A DNA stretch of 64,000 bases from Rodentibacter caecimuris (GCA_001998905.1 MLAA01000024.1:1-64000); one strand, 5' to 3'. Positions 18,012 to 29,610 are shown, counted from the stretch's first letter. Translations and numbers: made by a program. The notes: a model not told the origin generated them from the sequence alone.

Positions 18012-19856
18012 TTAATCAATATGCTGACTTAAAAAACCACCACTCTGATGTTTCCAAAGTTTGGCATATAATCCGTCTTGCTCGAGTAATTCAGTATGAG
18101 TGCCTTGTTCGATAATCTGGCCCTTATCCAGCACAATTAACCGATCCATTGCAGCGATAGTAGACAAACGGTGAGCAATAGCAATAACGGTTTTGTTTTC
18201 CATCATCTTATCTAAACTTTCTTGAATAGCAACTTCCACTTCGGAATCTAATGCACTAGTTGCTTCATCTAATAATAGAATCGGGGCATCTTTTAGCATT
18301 ACACGCGCAATCGCGATACGTTGCCGCTGCCCTCCAGAAAGTTTCACACCACGCTCCCCAACATGTGCATCATACCCTTTGCGACCTTCTGCATCACTAA
18401 GGAATGGAATAAAATCTGCTGCTTCAGCCCGCTTTGCAGCATTCATCATTTCTTCTTCCGTCGCAAACGGGCGACCATAAATGATATTATCACGCACAGA
18501 GCGATGTAGTAAGGAAGTATCTTGCGTAACTAAACCGATTTGACTACGCAAACTTTCTTGCTTAACATCCAGTATATTTTGTTCGTCAATAGTAATTGAA
18601 CCATTTTGAGCCTCATAAAAACGCAACAACAAATTTACAATAGTTGATTTACCAGCACCGGAACGTCCAATTAAGCCAACTTTTTCACCTGGCTTAATCG
18701 TTAGGTTAAAATGATTTAATAAAGGCTTAGTAGGATCATAGGAGAAACTGACATCATTAAACTTGATTTCTCCTTGTTTAATTTTTAATAAACTTGCATT
18801 CGGTTTATCAATAATAGTATGTGGCTTAGTTAAAGTTGCCATTCCGTCATTAACCGTACCAATATTTTCAAATAAACGTGCTGATTCCCACATAATCCAA
18901 CGAGAAAGCCCGTTTACCCGTAACGCCATAGCCGTCGCAGTAGCTATTGCTCCAACACCTACCTGCCCTTGTTGCCATAACACAACACCGAGTGTAGCAG
19001 TACTGAGAGTCAGCATAATATTAACTGCATAAGTTAGAGTATCTAATGAAGTTGCTAGGCGCATTTGTGCGTGTACGGTTACCATAAAATCTTCCATTGA
19101 ACGCTTAGCATAAGCGGCTTCTCTCGAACCGTGAGAGAAAAGCTTAACAGTGGCAATATTAGAATAGGCATCAGTAATTCGACCAGTCATTAATGAACGA
19201 GCATCTGCCTGACGTTCCGCAGTTTTTGCCAATTTAGGTATTAAGAATTTCAAAATTGTGGCGAAAGCGACAACCCACACCAAGAAAGGCAAAACAAACC
19301 AAACATCTAAAGCAAAGAGAACTAAACCAGAAGTAATAAAATATACCATTACGTAGACTAGCATATCGGCAATAGTCAATACCGTATCCCGCACCGCTAA
19401 TGCTGTTTGCATCACTTTTGCAGAAACTCTACCAGCAAATTCGTCTTGATAAAAACTTAAACTTTGTCCGAGCATTAAACGATGGAAATTCCAACGCAAA
19501 CGCATTGGAAATACCCCTTGTAGAGTTTGTAAACGAACAGAACATCCCACAAATGACCAAATAATACTTAACAATAATAATGCCGCCATACCAAGCAATA
19601 AATGTCCCTTTTCCAACCAGAGCATTGGCGGCGAATATTCACCTAACCAATCGACTAATGTTCCCATAAATTGGAATAATATCGCTTCCATAATGCCGGT
19701 ACCGATAGTAAAGAATGCCAACAGGAAAATCCAACCTTTCATTCCTTCAGTACTTGACCAAATAAAACGTATCAGGCCTTTAGCCGGTGTTGAAGGGGCG
19801 TTTTCTGGATAAGGATTTAAGCGATTTTCAAACCACGAAAAAATTCTATCAAACAT
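18012..19856 (-). CDS. ABC exporter, fused membrane and ATPase domains (HI_1051-like)
   Basis: Half-transporter of the multidrug/lipid exporter class, 614 residues, expected to work as a dimer in the inner membrane. Six hydrophobic segments lie in residues 40-330. The ATPase domain (about 360-600) has Walker A GRSGAGKST, the Q-loop VTQDTSLLHRS, signature LSGGQRQR, Walker [14 protein letters not shown] and switch His in AIAHRLST. It resembles the uncharacterised HI_1051 of H. influenzae in length and sequence. Substrate unknown; it is not obviously MsbA, whose operon with lpxK is absent here. Confidence 0.88.
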   Translation of the reverse strand: MFDRIFSWFENRLNPYPENAPSTPAKGLIRFIWSSTEGMKGWIFLLAFFTIGTGIMEAILFQFMGTLVDWLGEYSPPMLWLEKGHLLLGMAALLLLSIIWSFVGCSVRLQTLQGVFPMRLRWNFHRLMLGQSLSFYQDEFAGRVSAKVMQTALAVRDTVLTIADMLVYVMVYFITSGLVLFALDVWFVLPFLVWVVAFATILKFLIPKLAKTAERQADARSLMTGRITDAYSNIATVKLFSHGSREAAYAKRSMEDFMVTVHAQMRLATSLDTLTYAVNIMLTLSTATLGVVLWQQGQVGVGAIATATAMALRVNGLSRWIMWESARLFENIGTVNDGMATLTKPHTIIDKPNASLLKIKQGEIKFNDVSFSYDPTKPLLNHFNLTIKPGEKVGLIGRSGAGKSTIVNLLLRFYEAQNGSITIDEQNILDVKQESLRSQIGLVTQDTSLLHRSVRDNIIYGRPFATEEEMMNAAKRAEAADFIPFLSDAEGRKGYDAHVGERGVKLSGGQRQRIAIARVMLKDAPILLLDEATSALDSEVEVAIQESLDKMMENKTVIAIAHRLSTIAAMDRLIVLDKGQIIEQGTHTELLEQDGLYAKLWKHQSGGFLSQHID

Positions 19857-20162
19857 AACTTTCCTTTTGCTTCCTTAAAAACGAAAGGCAACAGAACGTC
19901 GCCTTAAAAGTGCGGTCAATTATAGCGCAGTTTTAAGATATTATGTAACAGTTACATGAAACAGATATTTAATCAATTATTTTTGCGAAAGGAAGGCATT
20001 TTTCTGAAGATGATTGTATCTAGTTATAAAAACTTACACCGCGCTCAATTATCCATTTAATGGCTAGCTATAAGATTTTGGCAAAAATTTGCCGAAACAT
20101 ATCGCTTAGAAAGCATCTAGCGATAGTTCCAGCAAATTATTTAGAACTTAGACAATAAATAA
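19857..20162. other. 306-base gap between the exporter and tpsA
   Basis: Holds the exporter promoter region, a USS (19908-19916) and a short inverted repeat GGCAAA/TTTGCC (20080-20093) 70 bases past the tpsA stop. No T-tract follows on the minus strand, so it is a poor terminator candidate. There is no immunity-gene-like ORF and no continuation of tpsA coding sequence that I can see. Confidence 0.55.
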
Positions 20163-23100
20163 TTATCTACGTCTGCGTTGTTTTATTATTTGTAAAATGC
20201 GATCTTTTTGGTTCGTGGTTAAGCTAATATTGGTCTTAACCACTTGGTTTTTTACCACTTGTGGCTTCAGTGGGTTTATACCGCCTTGTTTAATAGTTTC
20301 AGTCTTAGTGGAATCTACGTTTACATTGACATCAGCTTTCACGCCCGCAATTGTACCGTTATCCCAATCTTTCTTGGCACTTTCCGCCCATTTATCCGCA
20401 GGATATGGAGTGAATTTACCACTACCGTTCGCAGAAAGATGAGCACTGGTTTCGTTCACCTTATCCGTAACTGGATTAGTAGTAACACTCCCTTTAAGGT
20501 TATTAGTAACATTTTCCGCATTAATACTACTTCCGTTAAAATGAGCATTATTGCCGGAAATAGTCGCATTTTGGGCGTTTAAATCCGTTGTAGTGTGCGT
20601 TTCATTTCGCACTACATCAACATTTAATTTGCCTGAGCCACTTGCTGGTGTCCATTTATCCTCACTAATACCACCACTGAGAGACAAACCAACGTCTACT
20701 CCGGTTTTATTTACATTATTTTGTGCAGTATTAAGGTTAACATCGCCCTTTCCACCATCTAGGTTCAAATTGGTGCTATTTGAATTCACACCAGTCAAAT
20801 TCACGCCATTTTCTGCTTGAATATTGACATTTTTACCGTTAATCGAAACACCTTGGTGAGTCGTACTATTTTCGTGTTGTACATTCATATTACCATTGAT
20901 ACCAAGGCTTGAAGTGTTTGCGCCCACGCTCACACCGCCGCCGACACTCACATTAAGATCTTGCACTTGACTTTTACCTGGCTGTACATTTACCGTTTCT
21001 CCTGTGATAGAAACATTATTTCCAGCCGCGACATTCGTACCTTGTAAACTCACACCTTCTTTACCGCTAATGCCTACATTGTTACCACCTTGAACATTAT
21101 GTAATACCGCCTCAGTACGGTTACCTTGGTGTCCGTTAGCCGTAAAATTCACATCTACTGATGGCACTGCCGCACTGGCAGCCGGAATCACAATCGCGCC
21201 TACACCAACATTTAAGGTAAAACCACCGCCTTTATGAGAACTTGTGTTTTGTGATTGCGTAAAATTCGCTTTATCTGCATTGATATTGACATTATTTGTC
21301 GCTGTAATATCCGCTTGACTGTTTAACTGGCCAGTTGTGATATTAACATTTCCACCTTGTACATTGGCCTTATGAGCAGTACTTGAATTGCTTTGATCCT
21401 GTTGGAAATGAATACCTGCGTTCACCCCCACGTTGGCGGTCGCAAAATCTTTGGTACTCGCACTCACGCCAATCGTTACACCTGCAGTTAATTTTTCATT
21501 TTGCTTGGTATTTTGAGCTGATTGGATACTATGAGTTTTAGAGTGGAGGTTCACATCACCACCACCTTGGTATTGCGTTCCTATATCGGTAAGATGATTG
21601 CTATTCACATCGATATCTTTCCCAGCCGTCAAAGTCGTGCTTTGTGCATTACTTGCCGAACCGCTCTCATGTCCACCGGAAATACCTAATACAAGACTAC
21701 CGCTTGCCACTTTATTTTTATCAACAGAAGTCGTTAATGTTAAACCGAGATCAAAGTCTTTCTGTTTACCATTCTCTGTATTGTATTCAGGTGTATGACT
21801 AATATTTTTGGCATTTTCGTCAATATTTTCACCCGCACTTAATCGTGAGCCTTTATGCGCAATATTCTGATTTGCATTGATATTCAAGTTATTTGCCGCA
21901 GATAATTGACTACCTTTTGCTGTTGTATTTTCCTGCTCACTATCCTTATGCTGAATACCTAACGACAATTTATTTGTAATACCACTTTCAGTTACTGTAG
22001 CCGTGTTAGTAATTCCCACATCGGTATTCACTTTGTTTGTATAAGAATAATCGTGATGTGCTTTTGTATTAACATTATTAGCGTTGATATTTAAATCGCC
22101 TTTTGTTGCTTCTACTTTACTACCTGTTACATTTACATTGTTAGCACTTAAATTTGTGCTTCCACCACTTACTTCTGATGGATTATAGTTATACCCTTTT
22201 TCTAATTTATAGTGCTTATAAAAGCCAAAAGTCGCACTGGCTTCACCTTTAAACTTCAAATTATCTTTTACATTATTTACAAGACCTTGAGCCAACTCAT
22301 CACGTTTAACCGTGCCTAGAATTACATCGGTAAGTAAATCAATTGAGGATTTTGCCAATCCCTCTTTATCAATTGACAAACTCGGTTTTTCAACTTTAGT
22401 GGAAAAACCAATGCCTGACTGAGTATGACTATGAGTAAAATAGTTTTGGCTACCTCTTACATTAATGTCCCCACCAGCCACAATATCAAGTAACCCACCA
22501 GCTTGTACACGGCTACCAATAATATTAACATTCTTATTCGTCACTAATTGTAAATTAGATTCCGAGCCTAATTCAGCACCTTGTTTCGTATAAACAACTT
22601 TATAACCTTTATTTCGTTCTTTGGTAATATCAAAAATCGTTCCTTTACGTCCTTTTTCTTCATAAACACTCGTATTTTGAACTGAGTCTAGTACTAAATT
22701 ACCATTATTAGCTTTCACCAACGCATCTTTACCTGAAATGACCCGACTACCGGATATATTTACTCCGTTTTGAGCATCCACCAAGATCGCTCCTTTTACG
22801 GTAAAATCGGCCCCCTGCTGTTCTCTATCCTGACGAGTAGAAGCTAACGTTTTTGAGCCAGCTAATCCACCCCAATATTTTTCCTTATCATCTACTTTAT
22901 GGCTATTCTGAACCTCTTCTGCAGTGAATAGCAATTTACCTTTATTCTCAACGACAAAATCGCCATCAACTCGTCCAATCGCACCTGCAAATTTCACATC
23001 AGCCCCACCGGAAACAACGAAATTTTCTTTTACATTAAACTCACTGGCAATATGTTTTTCCGAAATCGCAGTCTGATAACTAGTACCAGTTCTACGTTTA

Positions 23101-24431
23101 GGCGACATATTTTTAAATTGAACAGAATCATCGTAGTAATTTTTCTCTTTGGCCCCTTGGAAAGTTATGCCTTTCTCCCCATGTAAAGTCAAATCCCGCG
23201 CATTAATCTGTGAGGCATCGCCACTCAATTGTCCTGTTGTCGATGCCAATTTAAGTGAATCGGCAGTAATTTTCGTACGGTGTATTGTTTCAAGCCGGGT
23301 TTGTGCAATTTCTTCTACTTTTGAAGCACCTTTTGCCCGTCCCTCAGCAATGGTTTCTCTCATTTCTGTTTTGACAGCCCCTAAATGCGTTTTTCCACCG
23401 ATCAATACGGCTTCTTTTGCTTGAATTTCTGCACCGGACAAATCTAAATTACCTGATGCTGCGACAATTACAGAATCTGCTTTAATATTCGTTTTCTCAA
23501 AGGTTTCTGTGTTTTTATTTGATGTAACACTACCAACAGATCTGTTTGCCTCTTTAATTTCTTTGAATGTCCCACGATTTTTCTTCGATACTTTACCGTC
23601 TAATTTCGCATTACCCGCCGTTACAATAACTTGTTTTGCTTCTAAATCACTACTTGTTACAGCTAATGTTGCTCTCTCATCAGTGGAATGAATTCGAATT
23701 CTACCAGCTTGAATACTACCAGCAACCTTACCATCTAAAATCTTCTCTTGTTGTGGCAATACATTAATAGTCAATGTACCATCTTCGGTACGTTCAACTT
23801 TATTACGACCTTGTAAAATATTGACATTCCCCTCCTTCGCTTGAATTTCTCCTGAAATATTCACAGTCGGAGCAATTAAATCCACATTATTGGTTCCAGA
23901 TATCGTACCTTTTGTCGTTAAGCTGCTATCACCATCTACTTGATAACCGGTTAATTTCCCACTTTCAACTGTCGCTCTACCCACAACCAGAGAAGCTCTT
24001 GGTGTATTAATAAAACCACCACCGTCTACACTAATACCATTCGGGTTAGCCAGTACATAGTCAGCTTTTTGTCCTGCAATTTCCTGTTTACCGGCAATAT
24101 GGGAAGGATTGCGACTTACTACTTCATTTAAAATGACTGTTGCCGCTTGTCCTTGTAAATTCGGATTAGAAGAGATCTGACCGGCCAGTTGAGTTTGAGC
24201 ACTTTGTTGTGCATTATTTAATACTGCTCCAGCTTTATCAACATTATACTTATTATATTGGTTATGAGATAAACCCGACTGGCTTGGTGTGGCAATATTG
24301 ATGATTTCTACGCCTTTTTGTTGAGAAACCTGAGTATTGCTATTAGCAGATTGAATATCTGCATAACTAAACTGAGTTACATAACATAATGATAATGCAA
24401 TAGTAATTCTTGAAAGATATATTTTTTTCAT
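20163..24431 (-). CDS. TpsA/filamentous haemagglutinin-family exoprotein
   Basis: Large secreted protein of two-partner secretion. A Sec signal ends near FSYA (residue 24). The TPS export domain (about 30-270) carries both recognition motifs, NPNL (89-92) and NPNGI (129-133). The rest is beta-helical repeat sequence with many NVNI, NLNINA and GNVNI-type repeats, including haemagglutinin repeats around 650-1000. At 1422 residues it is small for the family. The C-terminus ends in a basic tail (IIKQRRRR) without VENN or a recognisable toxin domain, so it looks like an adhesin rather than CdiA. No TpsB (FhaC/ShlB) transporter is in the window. A perfect CRP site lies about 200 bases upstream. No USS lies inside. 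Confidence 0.88.
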   Translation of the reverse strand: MKKIYLSRITIALSLCYVTQFSYADIQSANSNTQVSQQKGVEIINIATPSQSGLSHNQYNKYNVDKAGAVLNNAQQSAQTQLAGQISSNPNLQGQAATVILNEVVSRNPSHIAGKQEIAGQKADYVLANPNGISVDGGGFINTPRASLVVGRATVESGKLTGYQVDGDSSLTTKGTISGTNNVDLIAPTVNISGEIQAKEGNVNILQGRNKVERTEDGTLTINVLPQQEKILDGKVAGSIQAGRIRIHSTDERATLAVTSSDLEAKQVIVTAGNAKLDGKVSKKNRGTFKEIKEANRSVGSVTSNKNTETFEKTNIKADSVIVAASGNLDLSGAEIQAKEAVLIGGKTHLGAVKTEMRETIAEGRAKGASKVEEIAQTRLETIHRTKITADSLKLASTTGQLSGDASQINARDLTLHGEKGITFQGAKEKNYYDDSVQFKNMSPKRRTGTSYQTAISEKHIASEFNVKENFVVSGGADVKFAGAIGRVDGDFVVENKGKLLFTAEEVQNSHKVDDKEKYWGGLAGSKTLASTRQDREQQGADFTVKGAILVDAQNGVNISGSRVISGKDALVKANNGNLVLDSVQNTSVYEEKGRKGTIFDITKERNKGYKVVYTKQGAELGSESNLQLVTNKNVNIIGSRVQAGGLLDIVAGGDINVRGSQNYFTHSHTQSGIGFSTKVEKPSLSIDKEGLAKSSIDLLTDVILGTVKRDELAQGLVNNVKDNLKFKGEASATFGFYKHYKLEKGYNYNPSEVSGGSTNLSANNVNVTGSKVEATKGDLNINANNVNTKAHHDYSYTNKVNTDVGITNTATVTESGITNKLSLGIQHKDSEQENTTAKGSQLSAANNLNINANQNIAHKGSRLSAGENIDENAKNISHTPEYNTENGKQKDFDLGLTLTTSVDKNKVASGSLVLGISGGHESGSASNAQSTTLTAGKDIDVNSNHLTDIGTQYQGGGDVNLHSKTHSIQSAQNTKQNEKLTAGVTIGVSASTKDFATANVGVNAGIHFQQDQSNSSTAHKANVQGGNVNITTGQLNSQADITATNNVNINADKANFTQSQNTSSHKGGGFTLNVGVGAIVIPAASAAVPSVDVNFTANGHQGNRTEAVLHNVQGGNNVGISGKEGVSLQGTNVAAGNNVSITGETVNVQPGKSQVQDLNVSVGGGVSVGANTSSLGINGNMNVQHENSTTHQGVSINGKNVNIQAENGVNLTGVNSNSTNLNLDGGKGDVNLNTAQNNVNKTGVDVGLSLSGGISEDKWTPASGSGKLNVDVVRNETHTTTDLNAQNATISGNNAHFNGSSINAENVTNNLKGSVTTNPVTDKVNETSAHLSANGSGKFTPYPADKWAESAKKDWDNGTIAGVKADVNVNVDSTKTETIKQGGINPLKPQVVKNQVVKTNISLTTNQKDRILQIIKQRRRR

Positions 24432-24626
24432 ATTTTACCCAAATAGAAATAAGGAGACTTGAATAGGCAAATATTATTAATATTCACCAGCGAAGATTAA
24501 ATTACTACAGCCAGTAAGCATTCGATGATGCTTATTCCTTATTTGCAAGATCGATACGCTATTGGGTGTCCGCACATTTTAAGCACCTATTATTAAAATC
24601 TAATGATTTTTTTAAATAAAAATGTA

Positions 24627-24650
24627 AATTTGTGATGAATATCACAAATT
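24627..24650 (-). promoter_or_regulatory. CRP-binding site upstream of tpsA
   Basis: TGTGA-TGAATA-TCACA (24631-24646) matches the CRP half-sites exactly, and symmetry extends to AATT on both sides, giving 9-base arms. The centre is about 207 bases before the tpsA start. AT-rich -10 candidates such as TAATAA (minus strand, 24595-24590) put the site near -55, compatible with activation, though the start point is not certain. Confidence 0.75.
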
Positions 24651-24922
24651 TTACTCTTTGGTTGCTCTAGCTTTTTGAATTTTATATCTAGATATTACTC
24701 ATGGCGCTTTATACAACTATTGGCATAATATTAATTATTGAAATCTACAAGGGGAAATAATATAGAAATGCTAAAAGCGAATTTTTACACTAAAAATGAC
24801 CGCACTTTGATTTAATTCTACAAAATTAGCTTTTATCTCTAACTAAGTTAAAATGCGGTAGATGTTAAACAATAATTTAAGAACAAACTGTCCTATTTAG
24901 AAGTAATAGAATAGGCAAAAGA

Positions 24923-24950
24923 AAAGCCCTAATATTACTACTAGGGCTTT
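24923..24950 (-). terminator. Terminator of the S10 ribosomal operon
   Basis: AAAGCCCTA (24923-24931) and TAGGGCTTT (24942-24950) form a perfect nine-pair stem. On the minus strand it is followed by TCTTTTGCC after the stem T residues. It lies 20 bases after the rpsQ stop, closing the transcript there. Confidence 0.8.
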
Positions 24951-24969
24951 AAATTTTACTTCATATTGA

Positions 24970-25227
24970 TTAAGCGATAATCGCTTTTTCAACTACGCGA
25001 ACTAAAGTCCAAGATTTGGTTTTAGAGATTGGGCGACATTCCCGAATCTCTACAGTATCACCAATTCTTGCTTCATTGTTTTCATCGTGCACATGTAATT
25101 TTGTAGTACGACGGATAAATTTACCATATAAAGGGTGCTTTACTTTACGCTCAATTGCGATTGTAAAAGATTTATCCATTTTGTCGCTGACTACGCGACC
25201 TTGCACAGTGCGAATTTTATCAGTCAT
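24970..25227 (-). CDS. rpsQ: 30S ribosomal protein S17
   Basis: Primary 16S rRNA-binding protein of the small subunit, 85 residues. The conserved start region [14 protein letters not shown] and the block HPLYGKF are plain. Its ATG overlaps the rpmC stop by one base, so it is translationally coupled. It is the last gene of the S10 operon here and is followed by a terminator rather than by rplN. Confidence 0.97.
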   Translation of the reverse strand: MTDKIRTVQGRVVSDKMDKSFTIAIERKVKHPLYGKFIRRTTKLHVHDENNEARIGDTVEIRECRPISKTKSWTLVRVVEKAIIA

Positions 25228-25417
25228 TACTCACCCGCCTTCTCGGTTAACACAGTTTTTACACGTGCAATATTATGACGCACTTGTTTCAACTGATGGG
25301 TTTGTTGAAGCTGACCGGTGGCTGCTTGCATACGCAATTTGAATTGCTCACCTAAAAGGTTTACCAATTCAGTATTCAGCTCTTCAACACTTTTTGTACG
25401 TAAATCTTGAGCTTTCA

Positions 25418-25418
<1 letters not shown>
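25227..25418 (-). CDS. rpmC: 50S ribosomal protein L29
   Basis: Small helical-hairpin protein (63 residues) by the peptide exit tunnel that helps dock trigger factor and SRP. The family pattern [22 protein letters not shown] and ARVKTVL is clear. It overlaps both neighbours by one base. Confidence 0.97.
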
Positions 25419-25828
<410 letters not shown>

Positions 25829-25841
25829 TTATCGTTTCTCC

Positions 25842-26546
25842 TTACTTACGACCTTTGCGCGGAGCCCGTTTAGGCTTATCGGCAGGTTGTTGTTCTGGTT
25901 GTGCGATTGCAGCCATTCCACCGAGAATCTCACCTTTGAAGATCCACACTTTAACACCGATAACACCGTATGTAGTGTGAGCTTCCGCAGTATTATAATC
26001 AATGTCTGCACGTAAAGTATGTAGAGGTACTCGCCCCTCACGATACCATTCGGAACGCGCAATTTCTGCACCGCCTAAACGACCGCTAACTTCAACTTTA
26101 ATTCCTTTAGCACCTAAGCGCATTGCACTTTGTACAGCACGTTTCATTGCACGACGGAACATAACACGACGTTCAAGTTGAGAAGCGATATTATCTGCAA
26201 CTAATTTTGCATCTAATTCTGGTTTTTTCACTTCAGCAATGTTGATTTGTGCCGGTACACCTGCAATTTTAGACACGGCATTACGCAATTTTTCAACATC
26301 TTCGCCTTTCTTACCGATAACGATACCTGGGCGAGCTGTGTGAATTGTTACACGAATACTCTTCGCAGGGCGCTCAATAGTAATACGTGAAACTGAAGCA
26401 TTTGCTAATTCTTTATTTAAGAATTTACGCACTTTGAAATCGCCGTCTAAATTATCGGCGAAATCCTGTGTATTCGCGAACCAAGTAGAGCTCCAAGGCT
26501 TAACAATACCTAGGCGAATACCATGTGGATGTACTTTCTGACCCAT
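25842..26546 (-). CDS. rpsC: 30S ribosomal protein S3
   Basis: Small-subunit protein at the mRNA entry tunnel, 234 residues, with an N-terminal KH domain ([11 protein letters not shown], the GxxG-type loop) and a C-terminal S3 domain containing [13 protein letters not shown]. It starts [13 protein letters not shown]. The C-terminal tail is basic ([11 protein letters not shown]), as in other Pasteurellaceae. Confidence 0.97.
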   Translation of the reverse strand: MGQKVHPHGIRLGIVKPWSSTWFANTQDFADNLDGDFKVRKFLNKELANASVSRITIERPAKSIRVTIHTARPGIVIGKKGEDVEKLRNAVSKIAGVPAQINIAEVKKPELDAKLVADNIASQLERRVMFRRAMKRAVQSAMRLGAKGIKVEVSGRLGGAEIARSEWYREGRVPLHTLRADIDYNTAEAHTTYGVIGVKVWIFKGEILGGMAAIAQPEQQPADKPKRAPRKGRK

Positions 26547-26563
26547 TGCTATTCTCCTACTGA

Positions 26564-26899
<336 letters not shown>

Positions 26900-26906
26900 T
26901 TACCTC

Positions 26907-27185
<279 letters not shown>

Positions 27186-27208
27186 TTATCCTCTTTATTT
27201 AACTAAAA

Positions 27209-28030
27209 TTATTTACCACGACGACGTACGATAAATTTATCAGTACGTTTGTTGTGACGAGTTTTCTTACCTTTGGTTTGAACGCCCCAAGGAGTAACAG
27301 GGTGTTTACCGAAGTTACGACCTTCACCACCACCGTGTGGGTGATCTACAGGGTTCATTGCAGTACCGCGAACTGTTGGACGAATACCTCTCCAACGGCT
27401 AGCACCTGCTTTACCAAGAACACGAAGCATATGTTCTGAATTACCTACTTCACCAATAGTTGCAGTACATTCAGCTAATACTTTACGCATTTCACCAGAA
27501 CGTAAACGCAAGGTTACATAGTTTCCTTCACGCGCAATAATTTGCACATAGCTACCAGCTGAACGAGCAATTTGTCCGCCTTTACCCGGTTTTAATTCGA
27601 CATTATGTACAGTCGAACCAACAGGAATACTACGCATAGGTAATGCGTTACCTACTTTAATTGGTGAGTTTACACCAGATTGAATTTGATCTCCAACTGA
27701 CAAACCTTTAGGTGCTAAAATATAACGACGCTCGCCGTCTTTATATAACACTAAAGCAATGTTAGCTGAACGATTCGGGTCATACTCTAGACGCTCAACA
27801 ACCGCTGGGATATCTAACTTGTTACGTTTAAAATCGATTAAACGGTAATGTTGTTTATGACCACCACCGATATGGCGAGTAGTAATACGACCATAGTTAT
27901 TACGACCACCTGTTTTAGATTTAGTATCTAGTAACGGTGCGTAAGGTTTACCCTTGTATAATTCAGGGTTCACGATTTTTACAACGTGACGACGACCAGC
28001 GGAGGTCGGCTTACATTTTACGATAGCCAT
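27209..28030 (-). CDS. rplB: 50S ribosomal protein L2
   Basis: Core large-subunit protein needed for subunit joining and peptidyl transferase function, 273 residues. Conserved blocks [31 protein letters not shown] and the C-terminal [16 protein letters not shown], which contains the functionally important His, are all intact. Confidence 0.98.
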   Translation of the reverse strand: MAIVKCKPTSAGRRHVVKIVNPELYKGKPYAPLLDTKSKTGGRNNYGRITTRHIGGGHKQHYRLIDFKRNKLDIPAVVERLEYDPNRSANIALVLYKDGERRYILAPKGLSVGDQIQSGVNSPIKVGNALPMRSIPVGSTVHNVELKPGKGGQIARSAGSYVQIIAREGNYVTLRLRSGEMRKVLAECTATIGEVGNSEHMLRVLGKAGASRWRGIRPTVRGTAMNPVDHPHGGGEGRNFGKHPVTPWGVQTKGKKTRHNKRTDKFIVRRRGK

Positions 28031-28047
28031 TGATTATTTTCCTCCGA

Positions 28048-28353
28048 TTACTCTGCACTATCCACGAAGTCCAAATTTTGGCCTTCGGCTAAAGTTACAT
28101 AAGCTTTTTTCCAGTCGCTGCGACGACCCATTTTAGTACCACGACGTTTAGTTTTACCTTTAACAACCACAGTACGAACAGAATCTACTTTTACTTCAAA
28201 TAATTGAGTAACCGCAGCAGTAATCTCAGCTTTATTCGCATCTAAAGCAACTTTTAGTACAACGGTATTCGCTTTTTCTGCATTGTTAGTTGCTTTCTCA
28301 GAGATATGTGGTGCTTTAAGCACTTTTAGCAAGCGTTCTTGTTGGTTCATCAT
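28048..28353 (-). CDS. rplW: 50S ribosomal protein L23
   Basis: Exit-tunnel protein that docks trigger factor and SRP, about 100 residues. Conserved [16 protein letters not shown] and [19 protein letters not shown] are visible. Two in-frame ATGs (28353 and 28350) overlap the rplD stop in ATGATGA, and GAGGAG lies eight bases before the first. Either start is possible. Confidence 0.96.
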   Translation of the reverse strand: MMNQQERLLKVLKAPHISEKATNNAEKANTVVLKVALDANKAEITAAVTQLFEVKVDSVRTVVVKGKTKRRGTKMGRRSDWKKAYVTLAEGQNLDFVDSAE

Positions 28354-28952
28354 GCTAACATCTCCTCAATTTGTTTCACGGCATCAACAGTAATAATCAC
28401 TTTATCAAAAGCAATCAAACTTACTGGATCAATACCTTGTACATCACGGACATCAACTTTATATAAGTTACGCGCTGCTAAGAATAGATTTTCATCTAAG
28501 CTTGCTGTGATAATTAATGCGTCTTCAATGGCTAAGTCTTTTAATTTTTGCACTAAAACTTTAGTCTTTGGCGCATCAACTTCAAATTTTTCAACTACAA
28601 TCAAACGTTCTTGACGAACAAGTTCAGAAAGGATGCTTTTAATTGCACCACGGTACATTTTTTTGTTTACTTTTTGGCTGTGATCTTGTGGCTTAGCTGC
28701 GAAAGTTACACCACCTGAACGCCAGATTGGAGATTTAACATCACCAGAACGAGCACGACCTGTACCTTTTTGACGCCAAGGTTTTTTACCTGAACCAGAC
28801 ACTTCAGCACGAGTTTTTTGCGCGCGACTTCCTTGACGAGCACCTGCTGCATAAGCAACAACTACTTGATGAATTAACGCTTCATTAAACTCACGTCCGA
28901 AGGTAGTTTCAGAAACAGTTAGTGCATTTGCACCTACAACTTGTAATTCCAT
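28350..28952 (-). CDS. rplD: 50S ribosomal protein L4 (operon autoregulator)
   Basis: Large-subunit tunnel protein, 200 residues, which in E. coli also represses its own operon by acting on the S10 leader RNA. The extended loop [16 protein letters not shown] that lines the tunnel is intact. The long leader upstream of rpsJ makes the same feedback plausible here. The stop overlaps the rplW start. Confidence 0.97.
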   Translation of the reverse strand: MELQVVGANALTVSETTFGREFNEALIHQVVVAYAAGARQGSRAQKTRAEVSGSGKKPWRQKGTGRARSGDVKSPIWRSGGVTFAAKPQDHSQKVNKKMYRGAIKSILSELVRQERLIVVEKFEVDAPKTKVLVQKLKDLAIEDALIITASLDENLFLAARNLYKVDVRDVQGIDPVSLIAFDKVIITVDAVKQIEEMLA

Positions 28953-28967
28953 CTCTATCTCCTAGAC

Positions 28968-29594
28968 TTATGCTTTAACTGCTGGTTTAACAATAACATT
29001 ACTATTAGTTGCACCCGGTACAGAGCCTTTGACTAATAATAATTTACGTTCAGCATCTACACGAACCACTTCAAGTGATTGAACAGTTACACGCTCAGCA
29101 CCTAAATGACCCGCCATTTTCTTACCTTTAAACACTCGACCCGGAGTTTGGTTTTGACCAATAGAACCGAGAACACGATGTGATAAAGAGTTACCATGAG
29201 TTGCATCTTGAGTACGGAAATTCCAACGTTTAACACCACCTTGGAAACCTTTACCTTTAGATGTTCCTGTAACATCAACTTTTTTAACATCAGTGAAGAT
29301 GTCAACATTGATTTCTTGACCTAGAGTGAATTCTTCACCTTCAGTACGAAATTCCCATAAACCGCGACCAGCTTCAACACCTGCTTTAACGAAATGACCT
29401 GCTTCAGGCTTAGTTACACGACTTGCTTTTTTAGAACCAGTGGTAACTTGAATTGCAGTATAGCCATCGTTTTCAAGAGTTTTAACTTGAGTAACACGGT
29501 TGGCTTCGATTTCGATAACGGTAACTGGAATTGACACGCCGTCTTCATTGAAGATACGGGTCATACCAACTTTACGACCGACTAAACCAATCAT
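28968..29594 (-). CDS. rplC: 50S ribosomal protein L3
   Basis: Early-assembling large-subunit protein, 208 residues. It starts [15 protein letters not shown]. The glutamine methylated by PrmB in E. coli lies in [20 protein letters not shown], which is conserved here. It lies 16 bases after rpsJ and 15 before rplD. Confidence 0.97.
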   Translation of the reverse strand: MIGLVGRKVGMTRIFNEDGVSIPVTVIEIEANRVTQVKTLENDGYTAIQVTTGSKKASRVTKPEAGHFVKAGVEAGRGLWEFRTEGEEFTLGQEINVDIFTDVKKVDVTGTSKGKGFQGGVKRWNFRTQDATHGNSLSHRVLGSIGQNQTPGRVFKGKKMAGHLGAERVTVQSLEVVRVDAERKLLLVKGSVPGATNSNVIVKPAVKA

Positions 29595-29610
29595 TGTAAT
29601 AACCTCTTAA

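Larger units (their letters stand above)
24432..24969. other. 538-base gap between tpsA and rpsQ
   Basis: Contains, from the tpsA side, an AAGGAGA ribosome-binding site for tpsA (near 24450), a hairpin TAAGCAT/ATGCTTA (24515-24534) in the expected tpsA leader, a CRP site (24631-24646), a USS (24799-24807) and the S10 operon terminator (24923-24950). No gene is visible. The spc operon, which follows rpsQ in E. coli, is not here. Confidence 0.7.

Noticed and set aside
20197..20820. Plus-strand ORFs opposite tpsA
   Set aside because: They are antisense readings of low-complexity repeat codons, with no start signals or motifs.
20163..24431. Reading the TpsA protein as a CdiA contact-dependent toxin
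   Set aside because: There is no VENN-type boundary, no distinct C-terminal toxin domain, no immunity gene after it and no CdiB beside it.
29102..29308. Second-frame ORF inside rplC
   Set aside because: It is a shadow of the conserved L3 coding sequence.
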